The notes under the pieces are model-generated. The model made no database searches. It was not told where the DNA came from and saw only the letters and a program-made list of their open reading frames with translations. This document shows positions 43,184-51,422 of a stretch of DNA of 64,000 nucleotides, piece by piece. A program made the translations under genes and the position numbers. Position 1 is the first letter of the stretch; every line of letters starts with the position of its first letter. Origin of the DNA: Anaerolineales bacterium (GTDB taxonomy: Bacteria; Chloroflexota; Anaerolineae; Anaerolineales; Villigracilaceae); contig JACKAW010000003.1 in assembly GCA_020634885.1 (NCBI GenBank), forward strand, positions 248,001 to 312,000, written 5' to 3'.

Positions 43184-44033
43184 CGTATTCAACCCCGGCG
43201 CCACGTTACTGGCTGATGGAACCACTCTGTTGCTATGTCGGGTCGAAGATCGGCGCGGTCATTCGCATTTATGTGCTGCACGCTCCGCGAATGGCATTGA
43301 CAACTGGCAAATCGATTCCAAACCCACCTTCATGGCAGACCCCGACCATTACCCAGATGAGTTGTGGGGGGTTGAAGATCCCCGCATCACCTACTTGCCT
43401 GAGTTGGAACAATATGCCATCACCTATACGGCATATGCAAGCGGCGGACCCGGTGTGGCTTTGGCACTTACAAAAGATTTTCACTCTTTTGAGCGCCTTG
43501 GTGTGATCATGCAGCCTGAAGATAAGGATGCGGCTCTTTTACCATACAGGATCAATGATCATTGGGCTTTGATTCATCGTCCGGTTGGGCCAACCAGTGC
43601 GCATATCTGGATATCGTACTCTCTAGATCTGCAAAACTGGGGTGGACACAAAAAAATGCTGGAAGCGCGGCTCGGCGGCTGGTGGGATGCAAACAAGATC
43701 GGTCTTTCTCCGCCGTTAATTAAGACATCCCAAGGTTGGCTGATGATCTATCATGGCGTCAAGCAGAATGCATCAGGTTCGATTTACAGGTTGGGTCTTG
43801 CTTTGTTTGATTTGAACGAACCAGAACTTTGTTTGAGACGCAGTGATGAATGGTTTTTTGGTCCTGAAGAACCCTATGAACTTCACGGTGACGTTGACAA
43901 GGTTGTTTTCCCATGCGGGTATACGATTGCATTAGACGGAGATACGATCCGCATATATTATGGTGCCGCAGATTCAAGCATCGCCATGGCAACAGGGAGC
44001 ATTCAAAAGATGTTGTCTTGGCTGTGTGAATAA
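43098..44033 (+). CDS. GH130 family glycoside phosphorylase
   Basis: A 311-aa five-bladed beta-propeller of family GH130, which splits beta-mannosidic (or related) bonds with inorganic phosphate. The N-terminal SVFNPGATLLADGTTLLLCRVEDRRG and WGVEDPRIT blocks are diagnostic, and YHGVKQN and WFFGPEEPYE follow later. The TTG at 43098 is chosen because AGAGGA lies 8 nt upstream; this gives an 86-bp overlap with the GT4 gene, which implies coupled translation. A longer TTG start at 43059 is possible. The product sugar phosphate may feed the preceding GT. Confidence 0.86.
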   Translation: MTYQNSRLFQRYKLNPILTAANWPYQANSVFNPGATLLADGTTLLLCRVEDRRGHSHLCAARSANGIDNWQIDSKPTFMADPDHYPDELWGVEDPRITYLPELEQYAITYTAYASGGPGVALALTKDFHSFERLGVIMQPEDKDAALLPYRINDHWALIHRPVGPTSAHIWISYSLDLQNWGGHKKMLEARLGGWWDANKIGLSPPLIKTSQGWLMIYHGVKQNASGSIYRLGLALFDLNEPELCLRRSDEWFFGPEEPYELHGDVDKVVFPCGYTIALDGDTIRIYYGAADSSIAMATGSIQKMLSWLCE

Positions 44034-44288
44034 TTATTTCAGTAAACAGGAGTTAACTTTGCAACCGCAATCGGATCTGTCCAGCGGGGTACAAATCTGG
44101 TATACGGGTATAAGTTCCGTCCTACTTCACTACATACCACAGTCTGACCCCCCAGATATGGGTTGAAGCTTCAAAACAAGAATCCACTTCTCTATATTGC
44201 GGAATACTTGTTTACGGGTATTCGATTTCAACCTTATAAATGATCATGCCACTCCCTTGCTTCTCAATGCTGGGGAGTGTATTCTTAA

Positions 44289-44326
44289 AACAACAAGGTG
44301 ACTTAAAATCGAGTCGCCTTGTTGTT
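44289..44326. terminator. Hairpin terminator
   Basis: Arms AACAACAAGGTGACT (44289-44303) and AGTCGCCTTGTTGTT (44312-44326) pair fully, allowing one G-U, followed by ATTTT. It can end transcription from the GH130 side and, on the other strand, from the recombinase-like fragment. Confidence 0.75.
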
Positions 44327-44582
44327 ATTTTCTGAATCGGTTTATTTGCGTGGTGAACTTGCGTGGGTCATAAAGTCTGAGCAAAACTTTATATGTATCC
44401 CCTCCGCTGCATTTGTTCGCAGTCTTTCTGCAACCAGATACTTTAGCCTCCGCTTCTCCCAGAAGGTAAGCTGGGTTGGTAATAAATTCGCTTATCTTCT
44501 CCCAGATTTGGGCTTCGGCTTGTTTATTGCTGATCGACTTGGGGGAATCTGAAGTTCGCAATTCTGTGGGCAACCAAGGCAA
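44325..44582 (-). pseudogene. Possible serine-recombinase C-terminal fragment
   Basis: An 85-codon frame whose centre reads EAQIWEKISEFITNPAYLLGEAEAKV. This resembles the segment after the zinc-ribbon in large serine recombinases (W--I---I-NP--L---E). The rest (RLYDPRKFTTQINRFRK) and the lack of any catalytic domain suggest a relic of an integrated element, if the match is real. A non-coding frame remains possible. Confidence 0.3.
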
Positions 44583-44601
44583 TTTGTCTAGAATGCCTTT
44601 C

Positions 44602-44630
44602 TTGTAAAAGGGTTGAATCTAATGTAGAAT
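44602..44630 (+). promoter_or_regulatory. Sigma-70-type promoter, predicted leaderless start
   Basis: TTGTAA (44602-44607), a 17-nt spacer and TAGAAT (44625-44630). Transcription would start about 7 nt later, at or next to the ATG at 44637. No Shine-Dalgarno-like sequence lies before that ATG (AATCCTTTC). The formate dehydrogenase operon mRNA is therefore predicted to be leaderless. Confidence 0.6.
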
Positions 44631-44636
44631 CCTTTC

Positions 44637-46325
44637 ATGGAACAAGTCATCGATCAAGAAACCATCGATCTGTTGCTCATTGAGCAATTGCAAGACAGCC
44701 CAGCCCCTCTCCTGAAAATCTTACACGCTTTCCACGAACGAGATGGATACATCTCAGAGACTGCCTTGCGTGCTGTTTCCAAGAGCATGGGGGTTCCCCT
44801 TGCCGACTTATTCGGCACAGTTACTTTCTATCATCACTTCAGCCAGCAAGAGAACGGGTTCAACAAACCACGCGTTTGTACGGGACCCGTTTGTCGTTTA
44901 AATGGCGGGCAGGAATGTCTTTCTGCGTTGGCAGAACAAGGCGCCACGTCTATGCCGTGCGCGGGGCGATGTGATGAACCGGTTCCGGTCTTGATCGGCA
45001 ATGAGCAATGGGTGGGCGATGCGCAGGGCAAGCTGACGCGCAAGTCCACGCCGCTGCCGCCGGTGAACCCTGGCAAGATCGAAGAGTGCGTCTTTGCGCA
45101 GATCAGAGAGCCCGAGCGTGGCACCCTGCCCGGGTACCGCCGAACAGGTGGTTATGAAGGTCTGACGCGCGCCGTCAAAGAAATGACGCCCAAGGATGTG
45201 ATCGAACACATCAAAGCCAGTAAGTTGGCAGGGCGCGGCGGGGCGGCGTTCCCAACCGGTGTGAAGTGGCAAGCCGTGGCAGATGCGCCGGGTGAACCGA
45301 AGTCGATTGTTTGTAATGCGGATGAAGGCGAGCCGGGTTGTTTCAAAGACCGCGCGATCATGGATTATGACCCGTTTGCGGTGATCGAAGGCATGACCCT
45401 CGCTGGGTATGCTACGGGCGCGGCACGCGGAATTATTTATTTGCGTTATGAATATCCCGAAACGAATCTCTTGTTGGAAAAAGCCATCGCGGATGCGTAT
45501 GCCGCGAATTTGCTTGGCAAGAATATTTTAGGCTCGAACTTTAATTTTGAATTGTATGTGCGGCGCGGTGGCGGTGCGTACATCTGCGGTGAAGAAGGCT
45601 CGCTGCTCAATAGCCTTGAAGGCAAGCATCCCTTCCCGCGCAATCGTCCGCCTTTCCCTGTGACACACGGATTTGAGAATCTTCCGACGGCGGTGAACAA
45701 TGTGGAAACGCTGGCAGCGGCGGCTCAGATCATGCGACATGAGCCAGAGTGGTACACCAAGTTGGGATTGAACGGTCACGCCGGTACCAAAGTTGTTTCT
45801 CTTTCAGGAGATGTTCAACGCCCCGGAAACTATGAAGTGCCGTTCGGTTTGCCGTTGAAGACTCTGCTGTACGATTGGGCGGGCGGACCCAAGCCTGGGC
45901 GCACATTCCAAGCCGTGACCATGGCGGGACTTTCCGGCGGTTTTCTAGCGGGTGAAGATCTTGAAACTGCAACGATTGACGAACCCAGCATCCGCAGCAA
46001 AGGCTCGATGCTCGGCGCGGCAGGCATGATCGTGCTCGATGACAGCCGCGATATGATCGCAGTGACTCATAATGCGATGGAATTCTTCGCGCATGAATCC
46101 TGCGGCAAATGTTTCCCCTGCCGTCTTGGAACGCAACGACTTACTGAACGATTATCGGGCGAAGGTCCGATGCAGTTGCAAGTCTGGTTGGAAGAAGTCA
46201 ATGATATGAACGCGGCGATGAAATCCTTCAGCGCTTGCGGCTTGGGCATGGCGGCACCCTTGGTGATCGAAAGCCTGATCAAGCAATTCCCTGCCCGTGT
46301 GCAGGAATTCGTGGAAAAGAGGTGA
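44637..46325 (+). CDS. Formate dehydrogenase NAD-linked subunit, NuoE-NuoF fusion
   Basis: A 562-aa flavoprotein subunit. Residues 1-130 form a NuoE-like thioredoxin-fold 2Fe-2S domain with C81, C86, C108 and C112. The rest is NuoF-like: GRGGAAFPTGVKW and YICGEEGSLLNSLEG for FMN/NADH binding, then ESCGKCFPCRLGTQR and a later Cys for the 4Fe-4S cluster. The two modules, separate proteins in complex I, are fused here. With the next two genes it forms a soluble NAD-dependent formate dehydrogenase passing electrons from formate through Fe-S clusters to FMN and NAD+, or in reverse. The C-terminal ferredoxin-like extension of many electron-bifurcating relatives is missing. Confidence 0.94.
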   Translation: MEQVIDQETIDLLLIEQLQDSPAPLLKILHAFHERDGYISETALRAVSKSMGVPLADLFGTVTFYHHFSQQENGFNKPRVCTGPVCRLNGGQECLSALAEQGATSMPCAGRCDEPVPVLIGNEQWVGDAQGKLTRKSTPLPPVNPGKIEECVFAQIREPERGTLPGYRRTGGYEGLTRAVKEMTPKDVIEHIKASKLAGRGGAAFPTGVKWQAVADAPGEPKSIVCNADEGEPGCFKDRAIMDYDPFAVIEGMTLAGYATGAARGIIYLRYEYPETNLLLEKAIADAYAANLLGKNILGSNFNFELYVRRGGGAYICGEEGSLLNSLEGKHPFPRNRPPFPVTHGFENLPTAVNNVETLAAAAQIMRHEPEWYTKLGLNGHAGTKVVSLSGDVQRPGNYEVPFGLPLKTLLYDWAGGPKPGRTFQAVTMAGLSGGFLAGEDLETATIDEPSIRSKGSMLGAAGMIVLDDSRDMIAVTHNAMEFFAHESCGKCFPCRLGTQRLTERLSGEGPMQLQVWLEEVNDMNAAMKSFSACGLGMAAPLVIESLIKQFPARVQEFVEKR

Positions 46326-46328
46326 GCC

Positions 46329-46988
46329 ATGGCTGATAACGAACTCACCATGAAGTTAGACGGCAAGGACGTGCCCTTCACGCAAGGCGAAACCATTTTT
46401 GATATCGCCCAGCGCAATGATGTCTTCATCCCAACCTTATGCTTTGACCCGCGCCTGAAACCCTTCGGCTCGTGCCGTATGTGCGCCGTGGAAGTGAAAG
46501 GCATCAAGAACCCTGTCGCCTCTTGTACGACGGCGGCAACGGCTGGCATGGAAGTGAACACCGTCACCGAAGTTTTGGAAAAGCACCGCAAGACTTTGCT
46601 GGAGATGGTCGTTTCGGAAAACCGTGAGTTGGAAGTCTCTCCGTTGCGCGGCGTTGCTTCGCAGGAACTTTCCATTTTGGTGGAAAAGTACGGCGCGAAG
46701 ACGGGTCGCTTCAAGGGAGCGCAATCAGGTCACAGCAGGCTCGATGATAAGAATCCGTTCATCTTGCGCGATTATGATCTGTGCATTTCCTGCTATCGTT
46801 GTGTGCGCGTCTGCGCCGAGCAGGAAGGCGACTACGCCATCAGTGTGATGAACCGCGGTTTCCATACGCAGATTACCACCGAGTTCAATTTGGAACTGCG
46901 TTCTTCGGCTTGCACCTTCTGCGGTCAATGCGTGCAGACTTGTCCGACGGGCGCGTTGGCAGATAAAAAAGCCTTACGACATGCATAA
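46329..46988 (+). CDS. Ferredoxin-like NuoG-N subunit of formate dehydrogenase
   Basis: A 219-aa electron-transfer subunit. A plant-type 2Fe-2S domain comes first (TLCFDPRLKPFGSCRMCAVEV plus a later Cys in ASCTTAA). Two 4Fe-4S ferredoxin motifs near the end are CISCYRCVRVC and CTFCGQCVQTCP. The His-Cys3 4Fe-4S site usual between them in NuoG and HydA is absent: the matching stretch reads SENRELEVSPLRGVASQ with no Cys. It would connect the NuoF-like subunit to the catalytic subunit. The start lies 3 nt after the upstream stop. Confidence 0.92.
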   Translation: MADNELTMKLDGKDVPFTQGETIFDIAQRNDVFIPTLCFDPRLKPFGSCRMCAVEVKGIKNPVASCTTAATAGMEVNTVTEVLEKHRKTLLEMVVSENRELEVSPLRGVASQELSILVEKYGAKTGRFKGAQSGHSRLDDKNPFILRDYDLCISCYRCVRVCAEQEGDYAISVMNRGFHTQITTEFNLELRSSACTFCGQCVQTCPTGALADKKALRHA

Positions 46989-47000
46989 GTGATGCAGAAT

Positions 47001-47046
47001 CCTGAAGTTCTACTTCAGGAAAGCTCCGAAAGTAAAACTTTCGGAG
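47001..47046 (+). promoter_or_regulatory. Two hairpins before fdhA
   Basis: CCTGAAGT-TCT-ACTTCAGG (47001-47019) and CTCCGAAAGT-AAA-ACTTTCGGAG (47024-47046) are consecutive perfect stems between the ferredoxin-like gene and fdhA. The second is followed only by TCCTTTG, so it is a weak terminator at best. They may set the ratio of catalytic to electron-transfer subunits or mark RNA processing. Confidence 0.55.
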
Positions 47047-47095
47047 TCCTTTGCAAAAGTTCGTTTATTGTTTCAAAGCAAGAAGGAGTAAAGAT

Positions 47096-49174
47096 ATGGC
47101 GCTACTACAAGAATTACGTGAATTGCCTCTCATCAACTCGGGCGTCACAAAGACTCGCACTGTCTGCGGATACTGCGGCGTGGGTTGCTCGGTGGATATT
47201 CTCAGCAAGGATGATCACATCATCGGCGTTCAGCCTGCCATGGATGGTCCTGCCAATTTGGGCGCGCTGTGCGTGAAGGGACAGTTTGCATATGACTACG
47301 TCCATCACCCGGACCGGTTGAAGAAACCGCTCGTCCGCCGCGAAGATGGCAAACTGCATGAGACTACTTGGGAAGAAGCTCTGCAAGTGGCAGCCGACGG
47401 TTTCCGCAAGGTGGAGCAGAAGTATGGACGTCACGCCATTTACGGCGTCTCCAGCGGACGCACTCCCACCGAAGCCGATTACCTGATGCAGAAATTCATC
47501 CGCGCCGGGTTCGGAACCCACAACATAGACAATTGCAGCCGTGCCTGACACGCACCCACTGTCGCCGGTCTGGCGGCAACCATCGGTCGCGGTGCCATGT
47601 CGAATCCCTTGTCTGACCTGGAAAAGGCAGATGTCTATTTCTGCATTGGCACAAACATGACGGAATGCCACCCTGTGGCGGCAACCCGTATGAAGAAAGC
47701 ACTGGCACGCGGTTCCAAGCTCATCGTCGCAGACCCGCGTTACATCAAACTGGCAGAGATGTCCGATCTCTATCTACCTCTGCGCGTCGGTACCGATGTG
47801 GCGTTATTGCTCGGCATGGCGCATGTCATCGTCCGCGAGAATCTGCTGGATCATAAATTCATCGAAGAACGCACCAACGGCATCGAAGAATATATTGCCC
47901 ACGTCAAACAGTTCACACCCGAATGGGCTTCTGAGATCACTGGCGTACCCGCCAAGGATATTGAAAAAGCCGCCATCATGTATGCGAGTGCAGACAAAGC
48001 CTCCATCTATTACACGCTGGGCATCACCGAACACATCTGCGGCGTGGACAACGTCCAAAGCTTGAGCAATCTCGCGCTGATGACGGGTCATTTGGGACGC
48101 GAAGGCTGCGGCATCAATCCGCTGCGTGGGCAGAACAACATTCAGGGTGCGGGTGATGCGGGAACCGCTCCAAGTGATTACCCCGGGTATCAATCCGTGC
48201 TCAAGCCTGAGAACCGCGAAAAATTCGAGAAGGCATATGGTCGTGAAATGGATGCCGAGAAGGGCATTACCAAAGTGACCGCGCTGGAATTATGCGGTGA
48301 AGGCATCCACGCCATGTTGATCGATGGTGAGAACTCAGTGGTTTCTGACCCCGACCGTGCTCATACTGAGCATGCTTTCGGAAAGTTAGACTTCCTTTGT
48401 GTGATCGACATCTTCCTGACGGAAACAGCAGCCATGGCAGATGTGGTTTTGCCTGCCACCGCTTGGGGCGAAACGGACGGAACCTTTACCAGCACCGAAC
48501 GCCGCATCCAACGTGTGCGTGCAGCGGTCACTCCGCCCGGAGAAGCCAAACCCGATTGGTGGATTCTGAGCGCGCTTGCCAACAGCATGGGCATTCAAGG
48601 CTTTGAATATGATTCACCGGCTGAAGTCTTCAACGAAATTTGCAGCCTTGTTCCCATCTATGCGGGTGTAGACTGGGACTTGATCGATGGTGGTCAATAC
48701 CAGTGGCCCATTCCGTATAAAGGTCACCCCGGTACGCCGCGCCTGCACGAAGACGGTTTCACCAATGGTCGTGCTGTTCTGCGTGCCATCGGCTATCGTG
48801 ACCCCGCTGAAGTTATAGATGATGAATTCCCGGTCTGGCTCACCACAGGTCGCCGCTTGCAAAACTATCACACTCGCACCCAAACCGGTCGCTCTTCGGG
48901 TATCGATTACCTTGCGCCAGAAGAATATTTGGAAGTGCATCCAGACAACGTCCAGAAGTGGGGGCTGACGGATGGCGGCTGGGCAAAGGTCACGAGCCGA
49001 CGCGGTGAGATCAAGATCAAAGTCAAATCCACGCCACGCTCCCCACGTGGCACCGTCTTCGCCAGCTTCAGTTATGCAGAGACACCGGTCAACATTCTCA
49101 CAGGTTCCGGGTACGACCCCACCACGCACACCGCAGAAATGAAAGTGACCGTGGTTCGAGTGGAACCGCTGTAA
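47096..49174 (+). CDS. fdhA: Formate dehydrogenase catalytic subunit, selenocysteine-containing
   Basis: A 692-aa molybdopterin (Mo/W-bisMGD) formate dehydrogenase read through an in-frame UGA at 47546-47548, codon 151. The N-terminal 4Fe-4S site is C24, C27, C31, C59 with the electron-relay Lys61. The active site reads NCSRA-U-HAPTVAGLA, matching the Sec-His pair of E. coli FdhF. The downstream part in the same frame shows NIQGAGDAG, DVVLPATAWGE and the C-terminal MopB-binding domain (TSRRGEIKIKVKSTPRSP). AGAAGGAG precedes the ATG. Automatic callers would split the gene at 47548. It requires selA, selB, selC and selD, which are not in this window. Confidence 0.96.
47549..47586 (+). promoter_or_regulatory. 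Bacterial SECIS element
   Basis: Directly after the UGA codon, GTCGCC (47561-47566) and GGCGGC (47572-47577) form a 6-bp stem with the apical loop GGTCT. E. coli fdhF has the same GGUCU loop at a similar distance from its UGA, and SelB recognises it. The element sits inside the coding frame (HAPTVAGLAATIGR). Confidence 0.85.
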
Positions 49175-49198
49175 GAAATACAATGCCCAAAAAGTCAA

Positions 49199-49230
49199 AA
49201 CGGAGACCGGGAATTTTGCCGGTCTCCGTT
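49199..49230 (+). terminator. Terminator or attenuator between fdhA and fdhD
   Basis: AACGGAGACCGG and CCGGTCTCCGTT form a perfect 12-bp stem with an 8-nt loop, followed by CGTTTTA. It lies in the 81-bp gap after fdhA, so fdhD is probably expressed at a lower level or from its own promoter. Confidence 0.7.
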
Positions 49231-49255
49231 CGTTTTATTCGCAAAGAAGGTACGC

Positions 49256-50116
49256 ATGACCCGCTTTAATAAGAAAAAACAAATGATCTGGACGTATGAA
49301 AACGGCAAGCCCCAACGCCGCAAAGATATCCTCGCCACCGAAGAGCCGATGGAGATCCTTTTGCGTGCCGGAGACAAACAGCAGACGGTCGCCATCACCA
49401 TGCGCACCCCCGGCAACGACTATGAACTCGCCGCGGGCTTTCTCTACAACGAAGGGATATTACAACGCCGCGATGAAATTTCAGGCATGACCTACTGCGT
49501 AGACGGCAACCAACAGGAATACAACTCGCTTCGGATTCAGCTGAAAGCTGATTCCATGCCCGAGCTGAAACAACTCGAACGGCATTTCTTCACCAACAGC
49601 GCCTGCGGCGTTTGCGGCAGCGCCATGCTTGATGACCTAAGTGAAAGAAATCTACCCGTCATCCCCGCAGGACCAATCGTAGACGTTTCACTGATCACAT
49701 CCCTGCCTGACAAGCTTCGACAATCCCAAGATCTCTTCGAGAGCACCGGCGGACTTCATGCCGCTGCCATCTTCGACCTTGATGGAAATCTGCTGGCGGT
49801 CCGGGAAGATGTGGGTCGCCATAACGCATTAGATAAGCTTATCGGGTGGGGTTTGTTGAATAACCAATTGCCTTTCCATGATAAGGTATTAATGGTGAGC
49901 GGACGAGCGAGCTATGAGTTGCTGCAAAAAGCTTTTGTAGCAGGTGTTCCGGTTTTTTGCGCAGTATCAGCGCCAAGTAGTTTAGCAGTGCAAGTGGCTG
50001 AAAAGTTTGGTGTCACCTTAATTGGCTTTCTACGGGGAGCTCGATTCAATGTTTATACAGGTACACAGCGAATCAAGGCACAGGCTGTCAGTCAGATATC
50101 TCGTTTTTTTGAATAA
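49256..50116 (+). CDS. fdhD: Formate dehydrogenase accessory sulfurtransferase FdhD
   Basis: A 286-aa FdhD protein that transfers sulfur to the Mo/W-bisMGD cofactor so that formate dehydrogenase becomes active. The sulfur-carrying motif is C117-GV-C120 in SACGVCGSAML, and VREDVGRHNALDKLIG is the cofactor-binding block. The start ATG at 49256 follows AAGAAGG. The last 29 bp overlap, in convergent orientation, the end of the GH1 gene. Position right after fdhA is the usual arrangement. Confidence 0.95.
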   Translation: MTRFNKKKQMIWTYENGKPQRRKDILATEEPMEILLRAGDKQQTVAITMRTPGNDYELAAGFLYNEGILQRRDEISGMTYCVDGNQQEYNSLRIQLKADSMPELKQLERHFFTNSACGVCGSAMLDDLSERNLPVIPAGPIVDVSLITSLPDKLRQSQDLFESTGGLHAAAIFDLDGNLLAVREDVGRHNALDKLIGWGLLNNQLPFHDKVLMVSGRASYELLQKAFVAGVPVFCAVSAPSSLAVQVAEKFGVTLIGFLRGARFNVYTGTQRIKAQAVSQISRFFE

Positions 50117-51410
50117 TTTCAGCATACCACTCGCCTGAATCTTTGACGATCCGCTTCTGCGTTGTGTAATCTGTGTAGGTAAGACCAAAGCGTTTGGAGA
50201 AGCCATGCCCCCATTCGAAGTTGTCCATCAATGACCAGACCATGTAGCCGCGTACATCCACGCCGTCGAGCATGGCAAGGCGGGTTTGGATGAAATGCTG
50301 TTTGAGGTAGTCAATGCGGCGCGGGTCGTGGACTTTGCCATCAGCACTGACTTCATCTTTGAATGCCACGCCGTTCTCGGTGATGATGATGGGCGGCAAG
50401 TTGTATTCGCTGTTGATCTTGACCAACATGCGCCTCAACGCCGGTGCGCAGACTTCCCAGCCCATTTCGGTGTATTCTGAACCTGCGATCTTTTCTACTC
50501 TCCCTTTTGTAGTGAGCACATTGCGCGAGTAATAATTCACGCCCACATAGTCCATCTTTTGTGAGATCAATGCCATATCACCATCTTGGATCTTCGGCAT
50601 GTTCTCCCCAAGCATGTCATACACGGCGGGAGGATAATATCCCTTGAAGAGCGGATCGAGGAACAAGGTTTCGTTTTCGTCCCAAAATTTATTAGCAGCA
50701 ACCAAATCTTCGGCGGAGTTCGAGGCGGGTTCTGCCATCCATAAATTAAGCACGATGCCCGCGTTCACGTCCGGTTTGATGGCGCGGATGGTTTGCATCC
50801 CCAGTCCGTGCGCCACCAAAAGATGATGTGCCACCTGATACGCCATGCGTTGATCTTTGAAGCCGGGCGCGTGCTCACCAGTGAGAAAACCAATAAACGT
50901 GATGACGCTTGGCTCGTTGAAGGTCGTCCAGTAGTTGACACGGTCGCCAAGGCGCTTGACCATCAGCGCGGTGTAATCAGCGAAAGCGTGGACGGTATTG
51001 CGATTCTCCCAGCCGCCTTCATCTTGAAGAGCTTGCGGAAGGTCCCAGTGGTAGAGCGTGAGGAGCGGCTCGATGTTGGCGGCACATAACCGGTCTACCA
51101 GGCGATCATAAAAATCCAACCCTTTGGGATTGATACGTCCACGCCCGTTCGGTAGAACACGACTCCATGCTGTAGAGAAGCGATATGCTTTGAGCCCAAG
51201 CTGGCGCATGAGTGCAATATCTTCTTCATAGCGATGATAATGGTCGCAGGCGATGTCGGCGGTATTGCCATCGTTGATCTTGCCGGGGGTGTGACTAAAG
51301 CGATCCCAGATCGATTCGCCTTTGCCGTCTTTGTTCCATGCGCCTTCCACTTGATAGGCAGCAGATGCCGCGCCCCAAAGGAAATTATGTGGAAATTTGT
51401 AGATTGTCAT
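50088..51410 (-). CDS. GH1 beta-glycosidase
   Basis: A 440-aa family GH1 retaining beta-glycosidase (glucosidase or galactosidase). The acid/base Glu is E166 in TFNEPSV, the nucleophile E345 in ITENGV, and YHWDLPQALQD is the usual substrate-pocket strand. No signal peptide, so it acts on imported glycosides. It is the last gene of the leftward sugar operon, 12 bp after the GH31 gene, and its 3' end overlaps fdhD by 29 bp in the opposite direction. Confidence 0.94.
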   Translation of the reverse strand: MTIYKFPHNFLWGAASAAYQVEGAWNKDGKGESIWDRFSHTPGKINDGNTADIACDHYHRYEEDIALMRQLGLKAYRFSTAWSRVLPNGRGRINPKGLDFYDRLVDRLCAANIEPLLTLYHWDLPQALQDEGGWENRNTVHAFADYTALMVKRLGDRVNYWTTFNEPSVITFIGFLTGEHAPGFKDQRMAYQVAHHLLVAHGLGMQTIRAIKPDVNAGIVLNLWMAEPASNSAEDLVAANKFWDENETLFLDPLFKGYYPPAVYDMLGENMPKIQDGDMALISQKMDYVGVNYYSRNVLTTKGRVEKIAGSEYTEMGWEVCAPALRRMLVKINSEYNLPPIIITENGVAFKDEVSADGKVHDPRRIDYLKQHFIQTRLAMLDGVDVRGYMVWSLMDNFEWGHGFSKRFGLTYTDYTTQKRIVKDSGEWYAEIIQKNEISD

Positions 51411-51422
51411 GTTGGTTTTCCG

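Larger units (their letters stand above)
44034..44636. other. Gap between GH130 and formate dehydrogenase genes
   Basis: About 600 bp without a convincing complete gene. It holds a hairpin terminator (44289-44326), a weak reversed reading frame that looks like a recombinase tail (44325-44582), and the formate dehydrogenase promoter (44602-44630). Near 44255-44275 a CTCCC...GGGGAG inverted repeat resembles the stress-island palindrome but lacks its GATGGATGC core. Between 44034 and 44250 I see nothing I can name. Confidence 0.6.

Noticed and set aside
44255..44275. Sixth copy of the double-palindrome promoter
   Set aside because: A CTCCC...GGGGAG inverted repeat is there, but the GATGGATGC core, the upstream palindrome and a -10 at 19 nt are missing.
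47546..47548. TGA read as a real stop splitting formate dehydrogenase into two genes
   Set aside because: It sits at the selenocysteine position, the frame continues without a break, and a SECIS-like stem with loop GGTCT follows.
47597..49174. Separate shorter molybdopterin oxidoreductase starting at 47597
   Set aside because: It lacks the N-terminal 4Fe-4S domain and active-site residue, which are supplied in frame by 47096-47596 through the selenocysteine codon.
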